Shown one piece after another: positions 37,301-43,158 of a DNA stretch of 53,315 bases; the first letter of the stretch is position 1, and each line of letters starts with the position of its first letter. The DNA lies in the IMG/VR virus record IMGVR_UViG_3300032087_005336, positions 1 to 53,315 of that record. One strand, written 5' to 3'. Source of the DNA: a virus. The notes under the pieces are model-generated. The model worked only from the letters and a program-made list of their open reading frames with translations, was not told the DNA's origin and searched no databases. A program made the translations under genes and the position numbers.

Positions 37301-37657
37301 ACCTCTTACACACCCCTCAAATGTTGTAGAAGTTTTTGATGTATATGTAATAATTTCGTCATCGATTTTTAAAAGACCATACGAAGATGGAAATCCCTCA
37401 GTACTTACGACTTCAATAGAATCAGTATAACGATCTGCCTCATTAGTAAGAGTTGTTGACTGTGGAGTCAACAAAAGTACATCCAAGTTGATATAATTAT
37501 CAATATTTTGTAGAATATCCTGAGGTGCTCCAGGATATTCTAAAGATTCTTGATATTGACGTAAAAAATCCTTAAAGAGTGGAAAATCATCATTAACAAA
37601 ATCTGGAACTTGGTTTTGAAGAACCTGAGCAAGACGGATTTTATTCTTATCTACCAT
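25394..37657 (-). CDS. gp7: Giant baseplate wedge protein gp7 with YHYH-type domain, 4087 residues
   Basis: The assignment rests on position directly after gp6 and on the N-terminal region (LAQVLQNQVPDFVNDDFPLFKDFLRQYQESLEYPGAPQDIL, then FNALYNKKVEIIRPSDSVFEAS), which is the cyanophage gp7 form. T4 gp7 has 1032 residues. Residues about 1275-1372 (GWAYDGNPIYGPFGY ... DLDIHNGRFCVTPEYPKGIYAYF) form a YHYH-type domain. Around it are at least five copies of a module NHGF..G..V.Y....GL....YYV..VD...FKL ending in FGVG. The C-terminal third has GSGY beta modules and ends DFGFFGNFSWGRLDWDPNKSRKQPRSFEAYP. It is read from one uninterrupted frame of 12.3 kb, so it is not a fusion artefact within this sequence. 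Confidence 0.85.
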   Translation of the reverse strand: MVDKNKIRLAQVLQNQVPDFVNDDFPLFKDFLRQYQESLEYPGAPQDILQNIDNYINLDVLLLTPQSTTLTNEADRYTDSIEVVSTEGFPSSYGLLKIDDEIITYTSKTSTTFEGCVRGFSGISEYGDEIIFSESVTDYHYSFSTVENLSALFLNVFLSKLKKQVSPGFESRELSEDLNSRLFYKQISDFYSSKGTEEGFKILFNALYNKKVEIIRPSDSVFEASASSNRRVRDLVLEALDNDVDYTDLILNRTIYQRETNSQDLEEPITAYGTITNVERIQRGTKTYYIASLDNDYDKDISVAGTVFGKFEVTASTRVTEDYEEDAEGNRPSVLHVDSCIGFDASRNLNVYYEDGTVRSISVGDNSVNEFYRVDSNNDIPRGALISSKRYGYVTLDDESTAYFRITSVLSDLIPDDNSYFFDNDPVKFNTLGLKDQSKKYNDWTYNVATTYNIDTISLVSEIERKYFITLQDGFDITLNDRFFLKSSTGESYDVQVVSRNDLSTYVIISSSRITDFDSTLKTFTLERKLNKANFRFFPEANEYASDVQNIYRPKDLRDELFVTSSSIPNYSNEQLTTNDRRITFSVSLPSNQNNKNIKIGADATPTVPEKTHSFYTGDSIIYSEPEEDDFGDPNTNKLSIPNGRYYVTVVDNKTIKLSTSLNRVYSKEYITVEGSVTNNTFYYSDYSDIERVLNLEDPFTLKSKRIVKRIIPPVDQIVPEETKTGKIGILRNGVEILNYKSKNNIFYGELEDVFVLSGGEGYDITSPPALEIFDGENADGVANGGINASGDFVIKGSIVGTNVINGGFNYIDAPTVKISGANGSNCDAIPVMETYTHEVKFDASTQFGVGITTDTIITLSNHYFYPGEKVLYDTFGRDEIGGLKNKSIYYVGVIDNTSFTLHNNERDAENLENRIDLTAFGVGDHKLVALQKKKKLSEIRVTNSSEDFTYRRVSYDPNISSVPIDFYSNNIIIPNHGFSNGEIIVYDATTTPISGLTSSSSYYVTKVDDNRFKLSDIGIGNTLSTYYYDNNIYKDLTTFGVGRQYFKYPEITVEVTPSKKSIYAVSPQVEPVARGTITNVFLENKGVGYGCTNIINYNRQPRITAEPGKLASVKPFIVNGVIEEVIIQNVGQNYSSNPSIEIYTDGNGYGAELIPVISNGVLSDVIVKNGGYNYNDSTEIEIVSAGSGAKFQGKITKWNINEVERNLNSNQIYDDDGFIYQDSTTTLDDAEEYGILQYGHCYVPRKLRSSLYNKKVVDGRTIFSSDLILDNLGRETDSDYHSPIIGWAYDGNPIYGPFGYANPDGTGGIKRMVSGYSKRNTANRPSITDFPLGFFVNDYEWLATGDLDIHNGRFCVTPEYPKGIYAYFSTLGTNDAGFKNYKLPAFPYFIGNTFKSKVIDFNYDSTVTQSDFIYGDIKEDYKNYDLLRNIQPYNISSPYGKYEYLFNPSDNTDFISKIKKVSSGTVTDINIFEGGRDFKVGDKITFEYDPTLANRRPLAKVVSIGGTEVSSVSIASSSIYDVEVINTSFGQALGIYTSQHNLSSGLANILNTEENTTYDVNLEVRQKQLVLSGDIGQPSQTGIVTYFGIYGLKSSKNEIPILSNDVFKIKRGNFYEEIKILNIDSFNSRLRVQREINGTIGTSYSAGTKLDELPRKFIIQNNDFQNTKIGKFNSQFYFNPQQSVGVGIGTTISVSNPGAGSTQRFIAGNRIYLAGNTLEINDVIYYDYDSNPIRVESFGDDFNLVKNKPYYAVPFQNGLIGISSRPVGFGSTGIVGIGSETELLTFTSFGVGDNHSFKTDYDNLTKLIVSTYEATVETTTDHNLSANDLITFECKSSAEKTIKIAYNQQNKKFGTGLFAFISSDVDTQTNIITINNHGLRTGQKVILESDSAPGGLVNNGVYYVLVHSQNEIKLSIDGETTKNISTQSFGRLIVVNPPLTLEKNKTLKFDLSDPSLSYVRSNIRYPAFTLKFFYDENLRHEFISSKLSNALSVRKSGRIGIDVDANVKLVCDDNFPSKLYYKLDPIKDNVTPFTFTQLLLDSDYENSISIVESPINGDYVINTVTDKTFRYKLNQKPDSSSYVKEIDSLSYSAISTTASGPINEVDFVSSGFGLIKLPRIKEVITENGIDEILFARSTTIGKVKDIDISDIGFDFPSDTTLRPRAFSPSVFKIDPLTSVESIEIEYPGKNYTVLPDLVMLDGYTNKVVDDLVLDYVENEDFEVKIIKNTKNLYDVEPRLIPINNSNGYKILNLTYDSGSKDATITLDVVGFSTLSAWPFPVGSQFMIEGVVTINPETDEGYNTSDYDYKALFTVKTADPNIGGQLPSFTFNMSDFVVKNNPGVFNLLFTSARVIPQSYFPRFTVNREPNKFFVDELITNGTTEDIVVSWEIKNEILKVFTSTPELYKIGDFIVGKTSKSSGTLTEVIGITTLTYELDASNAKRNRFYDKKGFLNEETQRIHDSDYYQYFSYSIKSEVGIGSWSDPVESLIHPSGMKKFSDLQVISVSDDDSEMVGIQTGSGFTGIADIDSYYNLNCVHDIDIATENNILNKTSDEIRFNSLALVDYFESIGNRVLIVDDISDEFNSNPRPTAFVTVDTFSLDKYRSKKYILFTNNKKFPGERQMIIVNVIHNGTYGFLTQYGLVETNTVQGYFDIGVFERNGLLLFYPVEFRFTDYNVSGHSYAAAESIAGISTQYIGDIANVGVQTVTIPQGTSTATKIVGIDSSYTSSKVIVTLEATDLQYFQYDEFNIVHDGTEIYETEFSTLATDNFSDQDVSLGIGTYGFRYNGNEIEMTLAPSVGLSTNYKVFSTVVSISDTSRVSSGTSTYNNTLTTVGFGSTTVDSTPNPIEIATLESKYQGFNVYASIEDIAYDVKQFSEIIVVHNGTNAYVSEFGVTVNDEDYEETGIGTFSASVDSSTKETTISFHPLASTGADREIEVRLLINSLGPVDLGISTNRLQYVSGEFSTLYGDYTGTENDVKRSFELRHQGDLIFERTFDASALNTSVSTDENVLILPNHFFVTGELVKYTYDPEEDTAIGIETASVAGIGTTDKLPTNLYVIKVNDSKIKLTDTAEKALKFNSEPLILASAGIGTQHKITATNKDTKGIFTIDNMMQSPLVKVGIKTTLSEDIALTDTLINTTGITSFFSQDIIKINDEIMRIDTVGVGSDEKIRVRRPWMGTELGIHTAGDLVEKLTGNYTIVGSTINFAAPPYGKVPVTPDLNQFGVPFVDPSDRDYTGITTNSYFHGRTFMRSGIEDETFETYTKNYIFDDISSQFTGIRTAFTLTTDEGSNVTGVSTDNAIILIKDIFQQPKRLGVSSIVGNYELTEPGAYTNILFEPTTQTPGEDVNSSNVPVGGVIVNIGSTTGLGYQPLVAAGGTATISGFGSITAISIGNSGSGYRPGIQTHINVFAETPSDLSIIGYATALNGHITGVAITNPGTAYTSTNPPRIRFDSPLSYTNIPLIYSNDSVQGIGTKASLDIFVSRDTTIGEFKFNNNGYAYGQGEILTVAIGGSTGIPTDTSKVFDEFQVTVSETHSDEFSAWSLGQLQQLDSLDDRFDGVRRVFPISFQGERLSIRARPGSNIDVSATVLVFINDILQVPNQSYTFKGGSLLIFSEPIPKEYTSRIIFYRGTRDVDVVEVDIVEPIEVGDTVQLQSDSPGLTEDHRSVEDVLTSDIILTNPYSGIGRVDDESFERPIMACKQEDDVFINGEPIGKDRNLYEPYISPVTNLIQPLGINTTIAWVENVTTFFDNRNENLAGVKLGQVEFISQDYQESGLGTVTVSAGGSITSVSITNAGAGYTFNPEISIGTPGAGGTTAIATCVVTNGSITSINVTDGGSGYISTQKPYVLIEPPLAKTELVKQVTYDGDFGSIISIANTSVVGIATTALKLGLYVPHYSPLRNDAINNSGFVTTGVSGILTDYYFTTSEVTVGKGVTSLYNDGSVLGIVTQRGGNVFQAYDINRTTAAVPGVGTTDILEVTTLIKDVFEMAANNEIFSSTEATFDSDLSPTFDGDGTVNSRDFGFFGNFSWGRLDWDPNKSRKQPRSFEAYPQDGYAGLSTSSIVKRVFHLRSKLYTQYSE

Positions 37658-37664
37658 TTTTTTA

Positions 37665-39623
37665 TTAAGAGAGGGTATTTTCTACTAGACGAATGACGTT
37701 TCGGTCAGAGTAACTTGGAGTTGAAATGTATCTAGACCCTGTTGGATCTGCACCAGAAGAAATATTATCAATAATAGTATTGACAGAACTATAATTTACA
37801 TCAAACTGTAAAAATAGATCATGAAGTCCTATCACATCATTAGAGTTTGGACTTGCAGATATTTGAATAATTGAATTTTGTTCAACTTCTGTAGATACTA
37901 TATTTATTGCATTTAATTTGATTTCACCTTTGATATAATCAATAGTTCCGACCCTTCTTCTAACTATACTTGCCGAAGGACTATCGACAATATATTGGGA
38001 ATTGCCAACATTTGGTGGAATATCCTGAATCGTTATTAATACGACTTCTCCAGTCTCACCATCTGCAGCAGGTATGTCGGAAAGATATACTTGCTTAGAT
38101 ATACCACTTACTCTAAATCCAGAGGACTTAATATTGTAACCTTTTTGATTTAAAATTTTGAATTGATTGCCAAAGCAAATTTCATATTCGGCTCTCCTAT
38201 TCAAAACTGCTCTTAAATCTCTACGAATTCTAATTTCAGTAATATTAGAAGTTATAGATTCATCTGATTTATCAATCAGTGAAGTAAACTTTGTATATTT
38301 AAATCTAGATCCATACATATTCATTTCATCACTGTCAGCAAAATTATTCAGTGTTCTGATGACCTTTTGTCTCACCGTATTTGCACTACTAACAAGATTT
38401 GAATTGTAATAAACAGAAGTATCACATTCAACAAAAAGATATTTTGTATCTAGAATTTCTGGAACAATTCCTGCTACAGAATACTTCCTCAATTCTCTTT
38501 TTATACTATCTTTTAGACTGTTTGAAATATAATTTCCACTTTGAGGTTTGATTGTGATGAAAACTCTTCCAAATTTTGGAGGACTTAACTCTTCACCACC
38601 AAAAGCATTAATAGATTCAACTTCTGGGTATATTTTTCTCACAATAGCTTCATAATCGTTAGTGGTTACTGCACGATTTTGTGATGCGTAAATTCTTCCT
38701 GCATAATTTTTAATTGATTTTACAGATTCAATATCTAATCCACCAGATGCAGAATTTGTTGTTTGAATTATAGAAATATCTCTATCAATAACATTATTGT
38801 TATTGTCTACAATATTTCCAACAAAACGGAAAAGATCTGCACCATTACCCTCCTCACCATTACTAACAATATATGAAACTTCTATAATATTTCCATTTTC
38901 TAATTTTTTACCAAATATATTGTCCCCAAAGATAAGTTCATATCTTTCGTCTGGAATTTCTTGTAAGAAATAAACTTTAGAATCACCCTCAATTTCTCTA
39001 ATGGAAGTGGCAAGATCATATACTACTTTATCATCTGTAAAAGCATCTCCATAGACACTTACTCTTAAAGTTGTGTAATCAATACCAACGTTATCTAAAA
39101 TAAATCTTTGATTGACATCAAATTCACTAACTTCAAACCTTTGTTGAACTAATGCACCCTCATACACCTTGATATCAAATTCTGCCTGATCATCCTTAAC
39201 AATAGATGTAATATCTTCTGGTATACAAAAAGTTAGGTTCTTATTAGTAAACTGATCTGCATTAACAGCAACAATACCCTTTTTTAATGTCAAAGAACGT
39301 GGTAATACTGGGAATTCTGCAGTATCGACATTGAAATATACTTCAGCAACAGATGCTTTACGAGGTCTGGGCAAATATCCAATATTTCTTGCAAGAGAAA
39401 CTACATTTTCTCTAAGAGTAGCACCATCTAAAAACACCTCATTACTCAGCATATTAGCATTATATGCTGAAATGTAGGTATTATATGCAAGCATATCGAT
39501 GATCAGGGATAATGTAGATCCCTCGTAATCATAATCAGTAAACTTACTATCAGAACGAATATATCGTTTGATAGTGTCTTTAATATCTTCAAAATCTAGG
39601 CTTGTGAAGTTTGTGATAGCCAT
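37665..39623 (-). CDS. gp6: Baseplate wedge protein gp6
   Basis: A 652-residue protein, close to T4 gp6 (660). The N-terminus FTSLDFEDIKDTIKRYIRSDSKFTDYDYEGSTLSLIIDMLAYNTYISAYNANMLSNEVFLDGATLRENVVSLARNIGYLPRPRKAS is the conserved gp6/baseplate J-like core that forms the dimeric ring of the baseplate. Later FITIKPQSGNYIS and the beta-rich C-terminus also fit the family. The start codon directly abuts the gp25 stop, and 7 bases separate its stop from gp7, giving the conserved gp25-gp6-gp7 order. Confidence 0.94.
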   Translation of the reverse strand: MAITNFTSLDFEDIKDTIKRYIRSDSKFTDYDYEGSTLSLIIDMLAYNTYISAYNANMLSNEVFLDGATLRENVVSLARNIGYLPRPRKASVAEVYFNVDTAEFPVLPRSLTLKKGIVAVNADQFTNKNLTFCIPEDITSIVKDDQAEFDIKVYEGALVQQRFEVSEFDVNQRFILDNVGIDYTTLRVSVYGDAFTDDKVVYDLATSIREIEGDSKVYFLQEIPDERYELIFGDNIFGKKLENGNIIEVSYIVSNGEEGNGADLFRFVGNIVDNNNNVIDRDISIIQTTNSASGGLDIESVKSIKNYAGRIYASQNRAVTTNDYEAIVRKIYPEVESINAFGGEELSPPKFGRVFITIKPQSGNYISNSLKDSIKRELRKYSVAGIVPEILDTKYLFVECDTSVYYNSNLVSSANTVRQKVIRTLNNFADSDEMNMYGSRFKYTKFTSLIDKSDESITSNITEIRIRRDLRAVLNRRAEYEICFGNQFKILNQKGYNIKSSGFRVSGISKQVYLSDIPAADGETGEVVLITIQDIPPNVGNSQYIVDSPSASIVRRRVGTIDYIKGEIKLNAINIVSTEVEQNSIIQISASPNSNDVIGLHDLFLQFDVNYSSVNTIIDNISSGADPTGSRYISTPSYSDRNVIRLVENTLS

Positions 39624-40034
39624 TTACTTTACTGATTTTAGGACGAATGAAATTTCTTGAGAGTCAGGTGCAATACCAACTATATTGTACCTAATGGTGA
39701 CATCATACTGATTATTATCAAAATTTGGCACAACCTCTATGTCAGTATCATTAACAATTTCTACTCTTGGTTCATAATTTCTTATTGCTGATATAATTTC
39801 ATCCCTAATAGAGTCTGCAGCAAAAGGACCAATATTCTCAAATAAAAGATTTGATACATTTGTTCCAAAATTTAGGTCAAAAAACCTTTCACCTTTCTTC
39901 GTAAGGATCAAATTTCTCACAGCACGAGAAATAGCAGTCTCATTTGTGACTGATAGCATGTCTTTATTCAAAGGATTTCGTTTAAATGTTAAACTAACAT
40001 CTTTAAATCCTTTACTAGTCCTCTCTACAGGCAT
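39624..40034 (-). CDS. gp25: Baseplate wedge/sheath initiator gp25
   Basis: A 136-residue protein (T4 gp25 has 132). It has the family motifs NLILTKKGERFFDLNFGTNVSNLLFE (about 41-66) and the E88-P89-R90 motif (YEPRVEI) conserved in gp25 and in the type VI secretion protein TssE. gp25 sits on the baseplate wedge and nucleates sheath assembly. It is the first gene of the structural operon here: a late promoter lies 27 bases upstream, and a terminator isolates it from the preceding gene. Confidence 0.94.
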   Translation of the reverse strand: MPVERTSKGFKDVSLTFKRNPLNKDMLSVTNETAISRAVRNLILTKKGERFFDLNFGTNVSNLLFENIGPFAADSIRDEIISAIRNYEPRVEIVNDTDIEVVPNFDNNQYDVTIRYNIVGIAPDSQEISFVLKSVK

Positions 40035-40061
40035 CAGAACATAGAATAGGTATTATCATTT

Positions 40062-40069
40062 TATTTATT
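40062..40069 (-). promoter_or_regulatory. T4-type late promoter (AATAAATA) of the baseplate operon
   Basis: Exact consensus on the minus strand, 27 bases before the gp25 ATG and directly after the U-tract of the terminator at 40070-40109. Confidence 0.8.
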
Positions 40070-40109
40070 ACACAAAAATAAACTCCCAGATGCATTGCAC
40101 CTGAGAGTT
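40070..40109 (-). terminator. Rho-independent terminator after the 224-residue gene
   Basis: On the minus strand AACTCTCAG and CTGGGAGTT pair over nine positions (one wobble). The pairing continues inward through GTGC/GCAT to a three-base loop, and TATTTTTG follows. The hairpin is 25 bases past the stop at 40135. On the plus strand it is also followed by TTTTT, so it could stop both directions. Confidence 0.85.
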
Positions 40110-40134
40110 TTTACGAGAGAAACGGGGGTAGATC

Positions 40135-40809
40135 CTATTTTTCCTCAGATTTTGGCATATTTTCACGTTCTTGAGCAGTTTTCCAGAAATATTCGTCCTC
40201 TCTACCCATTCCAAGACGTTCAAATCCGTTTTCAACCTGATAATATTGCGTTGAAACCTTAAAATCAGGCATTTTTGGGTCAACAGGAGTCAAACTGTTG
40301 TCAAAAATACGCATTCTGTTGTTTGGATACAGTGCATATTGCCCATTTTCCAGTTCAATGAGGTTATAAGACTTGTGTTCTGCAGGATTTTCTGCTGTAT
40401 AGCAATCAATAGTATCCATATCTTGATGATAATTGTCCAAAGTGCAGATATAAGTGCCTTTTTGAATACCAAAGTCTCTTGTATACAGTTCATAGTCCAT
40501 AGAACCAATGAATTGCTTATGAATTGACACTACTCCATAGTCCATACAGTTCCAAAACTGTAAGTTTGGTAAATCCATATCTGGATCAGGTATTACTGGT
40601 TCTGAAAGGAATGCACTAATTGGCAATTTATCATACATTGCCGCATATTCGGGCAAGTATGTCTCAAAATAAAAAGTGCGTCCAGGCATCGACTTTGCCG
40701 ATACCCAAACGCCTTTGACAAACTCACCATGACCAGACTGATGATCTGTGAGATATTCTTTACGAACCCATACTTCTACTGATGGAAGATTGCAGATAAG
40801 TGCAGACAT
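40135..40809 (-). CDS. Conserved cyanophage-type protein of unknown function
   Basis: A 224-residue soluble protein with many aromatic residues (FWNCMDYGVVSIHKQFIGSMDYELYTRDFG) and no membrane segment. The N-terminus MSALICNLPSVEVWVRKEYLTDHQSGHGEFVKGVWVSAK is well formed and the only plausible start. The C-terminus is charged (KTAQERENMPKSEEK). I believe homologues sit near gp25 in other T4-like cyanophages, but I know no function for them. It is bounded by a candidate late promoter variant (GTTAAATA, 23 bases upstream) and the terminator at 40070-40109, so it is probably a single-gene late unit. Confidence 0.75.
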   Translation of the reverse strand: MSALICNLPSVEVWVRKEYLTDHQSGHGEFVKGVWVSAKSMPGRTFYFETYLPEYAAMYDKLPISAFLSEPVIPDPDMDLPNLQFWNCMDYGVVSIHKQFIGSMDYELYTRDFGIQKGTYICTLDNYHQDMDTIDCYTAENPAEHKSYNLIELENGQYALYPNNRMRIFDNSLTPVDPKMPDFKVSTQYYQVENGFERLGMGREDEYFWKTAQERENMPKSEEK

Positions 40810-40832
40810 TAAAAATAGAACACAACTTGCTC

Positions 40833-40840
40833 TATTTAAC
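40833..40840 (-). promoter_or_regulatory. Variant late promoter (GTTAAATA)
   Basis: One mismatch to NATAAATA, 23 bases before the ATG at 40809, overlapping the stop of the 49-residue gene. Confidence 0.4.
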
Positions 40841-40985
40841 GTCCTTGACCACGATAACGCTTCTTACGACCATTACGTGAGGTTGCAGAAAGCTTAGTAT
40901 TCTCTGAAGAACCTTGACGGGACTTCTTAGGTTTGCCAGGCATAAAGTTGGCACCTGAAAGACCGATCTTAGAACGTACTGCCAT
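40836..40985 (-). CDS. Small basic protein, 49 residues
   Basis: It reads MAVRSKIGLSGANFMPGKPK and ends in a highly basic tail (RNGRKKRYRGQGR). AAGGAG six bases before the ATG is one of the best ribosome sites in the window. A sigma70-like promoter (TTTACA, 17 bases, TATAAT) lies 26 bases upstream, inside the end of the halogenase gene. With 14 lysines and arginines it is likely to bind nucleic acid, but this is an inference from composition; I recall similar short proteins in cyanophages without a known function. Confidence 0.82.
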   Translation of the reverse strand: MAVRSKIGLSGANFMPGKPKKSRQGSSENTKLSATSRNGRKKRYRGQGR

Positions 40986-41010
40986 GTAACTCCTTTGTGT
41001 TTACCTGTAT

Positions 41011-41039
41011 ATTATACATCATCATCGTCAGTATGTAAA
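41011..41039 (-). promoter_or_regulatory. Sigma70-like promoter before the 49-residue gene
   Basis: On the minus strand TTTACA (41034-41039), a spacer of exactly 17 bases, and TATAAT (41011-41016). It overlaps the 3' end of the halogenase gene and lies 25 bases before the ATG at 40985. Confidence 0.7.
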
Positions 41040-42205
41040 GGGTCCAGAGGGTACTTAAACACGTCTTCTAGGAGGTCCTGGATGGGTCTCTGAAGCATTC
41101 CGCAATGAACGTCCTTAAAGTCATGATATCCAAAACAACCAATCTTTAAATATTCTGGCTCTTCTTTAGTAGTATAACGATCTGCATAATATGCTTCTAG
41201 AAGAGATTCATAACGATGTGTGAACATTTGAGTATTGAAATATACATTTGCTCTTGCTGATGTTGTCTTCCAAAAAGGTGTATCATATACAGATCCATAT
41301 GAATAATACCAAGACAATGATTTACTATAAGAAGTCATTGATTCAAGATAGTTACGATTCACTTCTTGATATGCATCAATAGAACGATCACTCTTTAAGA
41401 ACTCACAAATCTCTGATGCAAAATCATGATAATACATTAATGATAATGCTTCTAATGGTTCAAAGAAAAATAAACGATTACCATTAAATGCTACAAAACG
41501 ATTCTGTACTAACTTCTTTGCAAATCGTGGAGTCCAAGAAATTCTCTTTCCCTCAATCTGTGGATCTGAAAGTTTATTATGATACAAATACCCACATTTT
41601 GTAATACCACGATCAGGAAATGGTAATCCAAATTCCCATCCATCTGGTGTTGCTGTATGTAATGTATATGTTACATCATCAATACTCTCTTTTGTATAAA
41701 GAATTGCTGAATTAACTGTTTCAAAGACGGGTTTATAATATTCTGATGAATCATCCCATCCTGCACAATTCACTACAAAGTCATAATCACGACCATTGAC
41801 ATTAACTGATTCTTCACTAATCTCATATCCTTCAACACGTTCTCCATGATATTCAATACCTAATTCATTCTCTAGATGATTATGAATAAACGGATTTAAA
41901 ATTCCACTCTCAAAATGAAATGCAACCTCACCACCATGGAAATGATGTCTAAATGGTTCTCCTTTTCCCCATCCACGATACTTAATACCATTCTTATAAG
42001 ATACAATACCTGCATCAGCAAGATCTCCAATACTAATATCAAGAGCACTTAATATTAATGATTGAATATGTGGTGTCGTTGATTCTCCAACACTTAAAGG
42101 TTTTGTATCTGGATCATAAAAAAACTCTACATCATGATCATCTTGGATCAGACGTAGAGCAGTAATGATCGCAGAAGTACCTTTACCGATAATTGCGATT
42201 TTCAT
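41012..42205 (-). CDS. Flavin-dependent tryptophan halogenase-like protein
   Basis: A 397-residue protein. Residues 1-15 (MKIAIIGKGTSAIIT) form the beta-alpha-beta FAD site. SVGESTTPHIQSL (38-50) and K71 in SYKNGIKYRGWG match the conserved halogenase core, where this lysine forms the chloramine or relays HOCl. FEPLEALSL (248-256) corresponds to the family motif FEPLESTGI. The usual GWxWxIP motif is present as GWEFGLP (189-195), with the second W replaced by F. The protein is about 100 residues shorter than PrnA-type enzymes, so activity and substrate are uncertain. Its start overlaps the upstream 51-residue gene as ATGA, linking it to the glycosyltransferase operon. Confidence 0.85.
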   Translation of the reverse strand: MKIAIIGKGTSAIITALRLIQDDHDVEFFYDPDTKPLSVGESTTPHIQSLILSALDISIGDLADAGIVSYKNGIKYRGWGKGEPFRHHFHGGEVAFHFESGILNPFIHNHLENELGIEYHGERVEGYEISEESVNVNGRDYDFVVNCAGWDDSSEYYKPVFETVNSAILYTKESIDDVTYTLHTATPDGWEFGLPFPDRGITKCGYLYHNKLSDPQIEGKRISWTPRFAKKLVQNRFVAFNGNRLFFFEPLEALSLMYYHDFASEICEFLKSDRSIDAYQEVNRNYLESMTSYSKSLSWYYSYGSVYDTPFWKTTSARANVYFNTQMFTHRYESLLEAYYADRYTTKEEPEYLKIGCFGYHDFKDVHCGMLQRPIQDLLEDVFKYPLDPLHTDDDDV

Positions 42206-42357
42206 TCTTCTATAATTGTTTCAATGTCTAATTGATCTAAGTCAATGTCTTTCTTTTCTTCGTATTTTTCTAAGGCTAACTCATGAAGAATATCTGCTGC
42301 TTCTTCATGAGTGATATTACTATAGAGCTTTCGGCCCTGGTAGTAAATATTAACCAT
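42202..42357 (-). CDS. Small acidic protein between glycosyltransferase and halogenase-like genes
   Basis: A 51-residue protein (MVNIYYQGRKLYSNITHEEA, ending DLDQLDIETIIEE). It starts 1 base after the glycosyltransferase stop and its stop overlaps the halogenase start as ATGA. This tight fit on both sides is the main evidence that it is real. The helical middle (THEEAADILHELALEKYEEKKD) suggests a small folded or adaptor protein. No family recognised. Confidence 0.75.
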   Translation of the reverse strand: MVNIYYQGRKLYSNITHEEAADILHELALEKYEEKKDIDLDQLDIETIIEE

Positions 42358-42358
42358 A

Positions 42359-43135
42359 TCAAATCACCCGAGTCTTCTCATGTCCTACACGAATGCGTGG
42401 ATCACACCAGATGTCAAATCCTTTCTCCTTTGCATCAAGACAGAATGATACATCCTCACCACACATATCCTGTACAGCGCCCGACTCAAATACTTGCATC
42501 TTCGGAGCAAACCAAGGATACTCAAGATTCTCAAAGACTCCATTCTTAATCAATACCCATCCGAAACCAGTGTAGTCAACTGTGAATGGCTTCCTGCGAT
42601 TTGGTAGAGTCTCGATCGTTTCATGGTTCATTACCCCACCATTACTACGGAAGTCCTCCTCCTCTAGCCAATGGGCAACAGATGAAGTCTTCCCATCTTC
42701 TGTGAGATACCAACCAGCAACAACTTCTTTCTCACTACCATCAGCAGCAAGTGCATTATCACAGAGTTGCCAAAACTTATCAGTGTTGAATACAATGTCA
42801 CTATCAATCCAAAGTTGATAGTCATACTCTAACTTACCATCCCAAGGTTTCTGATTGGGACCTCGTAATACATTTGCTCCAAGTACCTTACAACGTGCAA
42901 AGTTCACCATGGATGAGTAATCTTGACTGATCTGAATACTCATTCCATTCTGTACTAGATCAAAGCACAGTTGTACAAAGTTCTTTAGAAATGTAAATGA
43001 ACAACCTCGTCCAGGTAGACAGAAGACAATCTTCTTGCCCCTCATCCGTTCTTTGATTGCCTCATAGTCAAATTCAGCACCAGTAGTAGTCTTCTTCTTT
43101 GGTGCGTTTGCTTTTACAGTAAATCCTTTTGCCAT
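42359..43135 (-). CDS. GT-A fold glycosyltransferase-like protein
   Basis: A 258-residue protein. After a basic N-terminus, residues 35-75 (KIVFCLPGRGCSFTFLKNF) begin a nucleotide-sugar-binding fold. D111-S112-D113 (YQLWIDSDIVF) is the metal-binding DxD motif, and G226-E227-D228 with H252 near the end complete the usual catalytic set. Proteins of this type are frequent in cyanophages and probably glycosylate a virion or host component; the substrate cannot be read from the sequence. It is the first gene of a three-gene operon (51-residue protein, halogenase-like protein) and follows a sigma70-like promoter at 43159-43187. Confidence 0.8.
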   Translation of the reverse strand: MAKGFTVKANAPKKKTTTGAEFDYEAIKERMRGKKIVFCLPGRGCSFTFLKNFVQLCFDLVQNGMSIQISQDYSSMVNFARCKVLGANVLRGPNQKPWDGKLEYDYQLWIDSDIVFNTDKFWQLCDNALAADGSEKEVVAGWYLTEDGKTSSVAHWLEEEDFRSNGGVMNHETIETLPNRRKPFTVDYTGFGWVLIKNGVFENLEYPWFAPKMQVFESGAVQDMCGEDVSFCLDAKEKGFDIWCDPRIRVGHEKTRVI

Positions 43136-43158
43136 AGTTTTGAATAACCTTCAGATCA

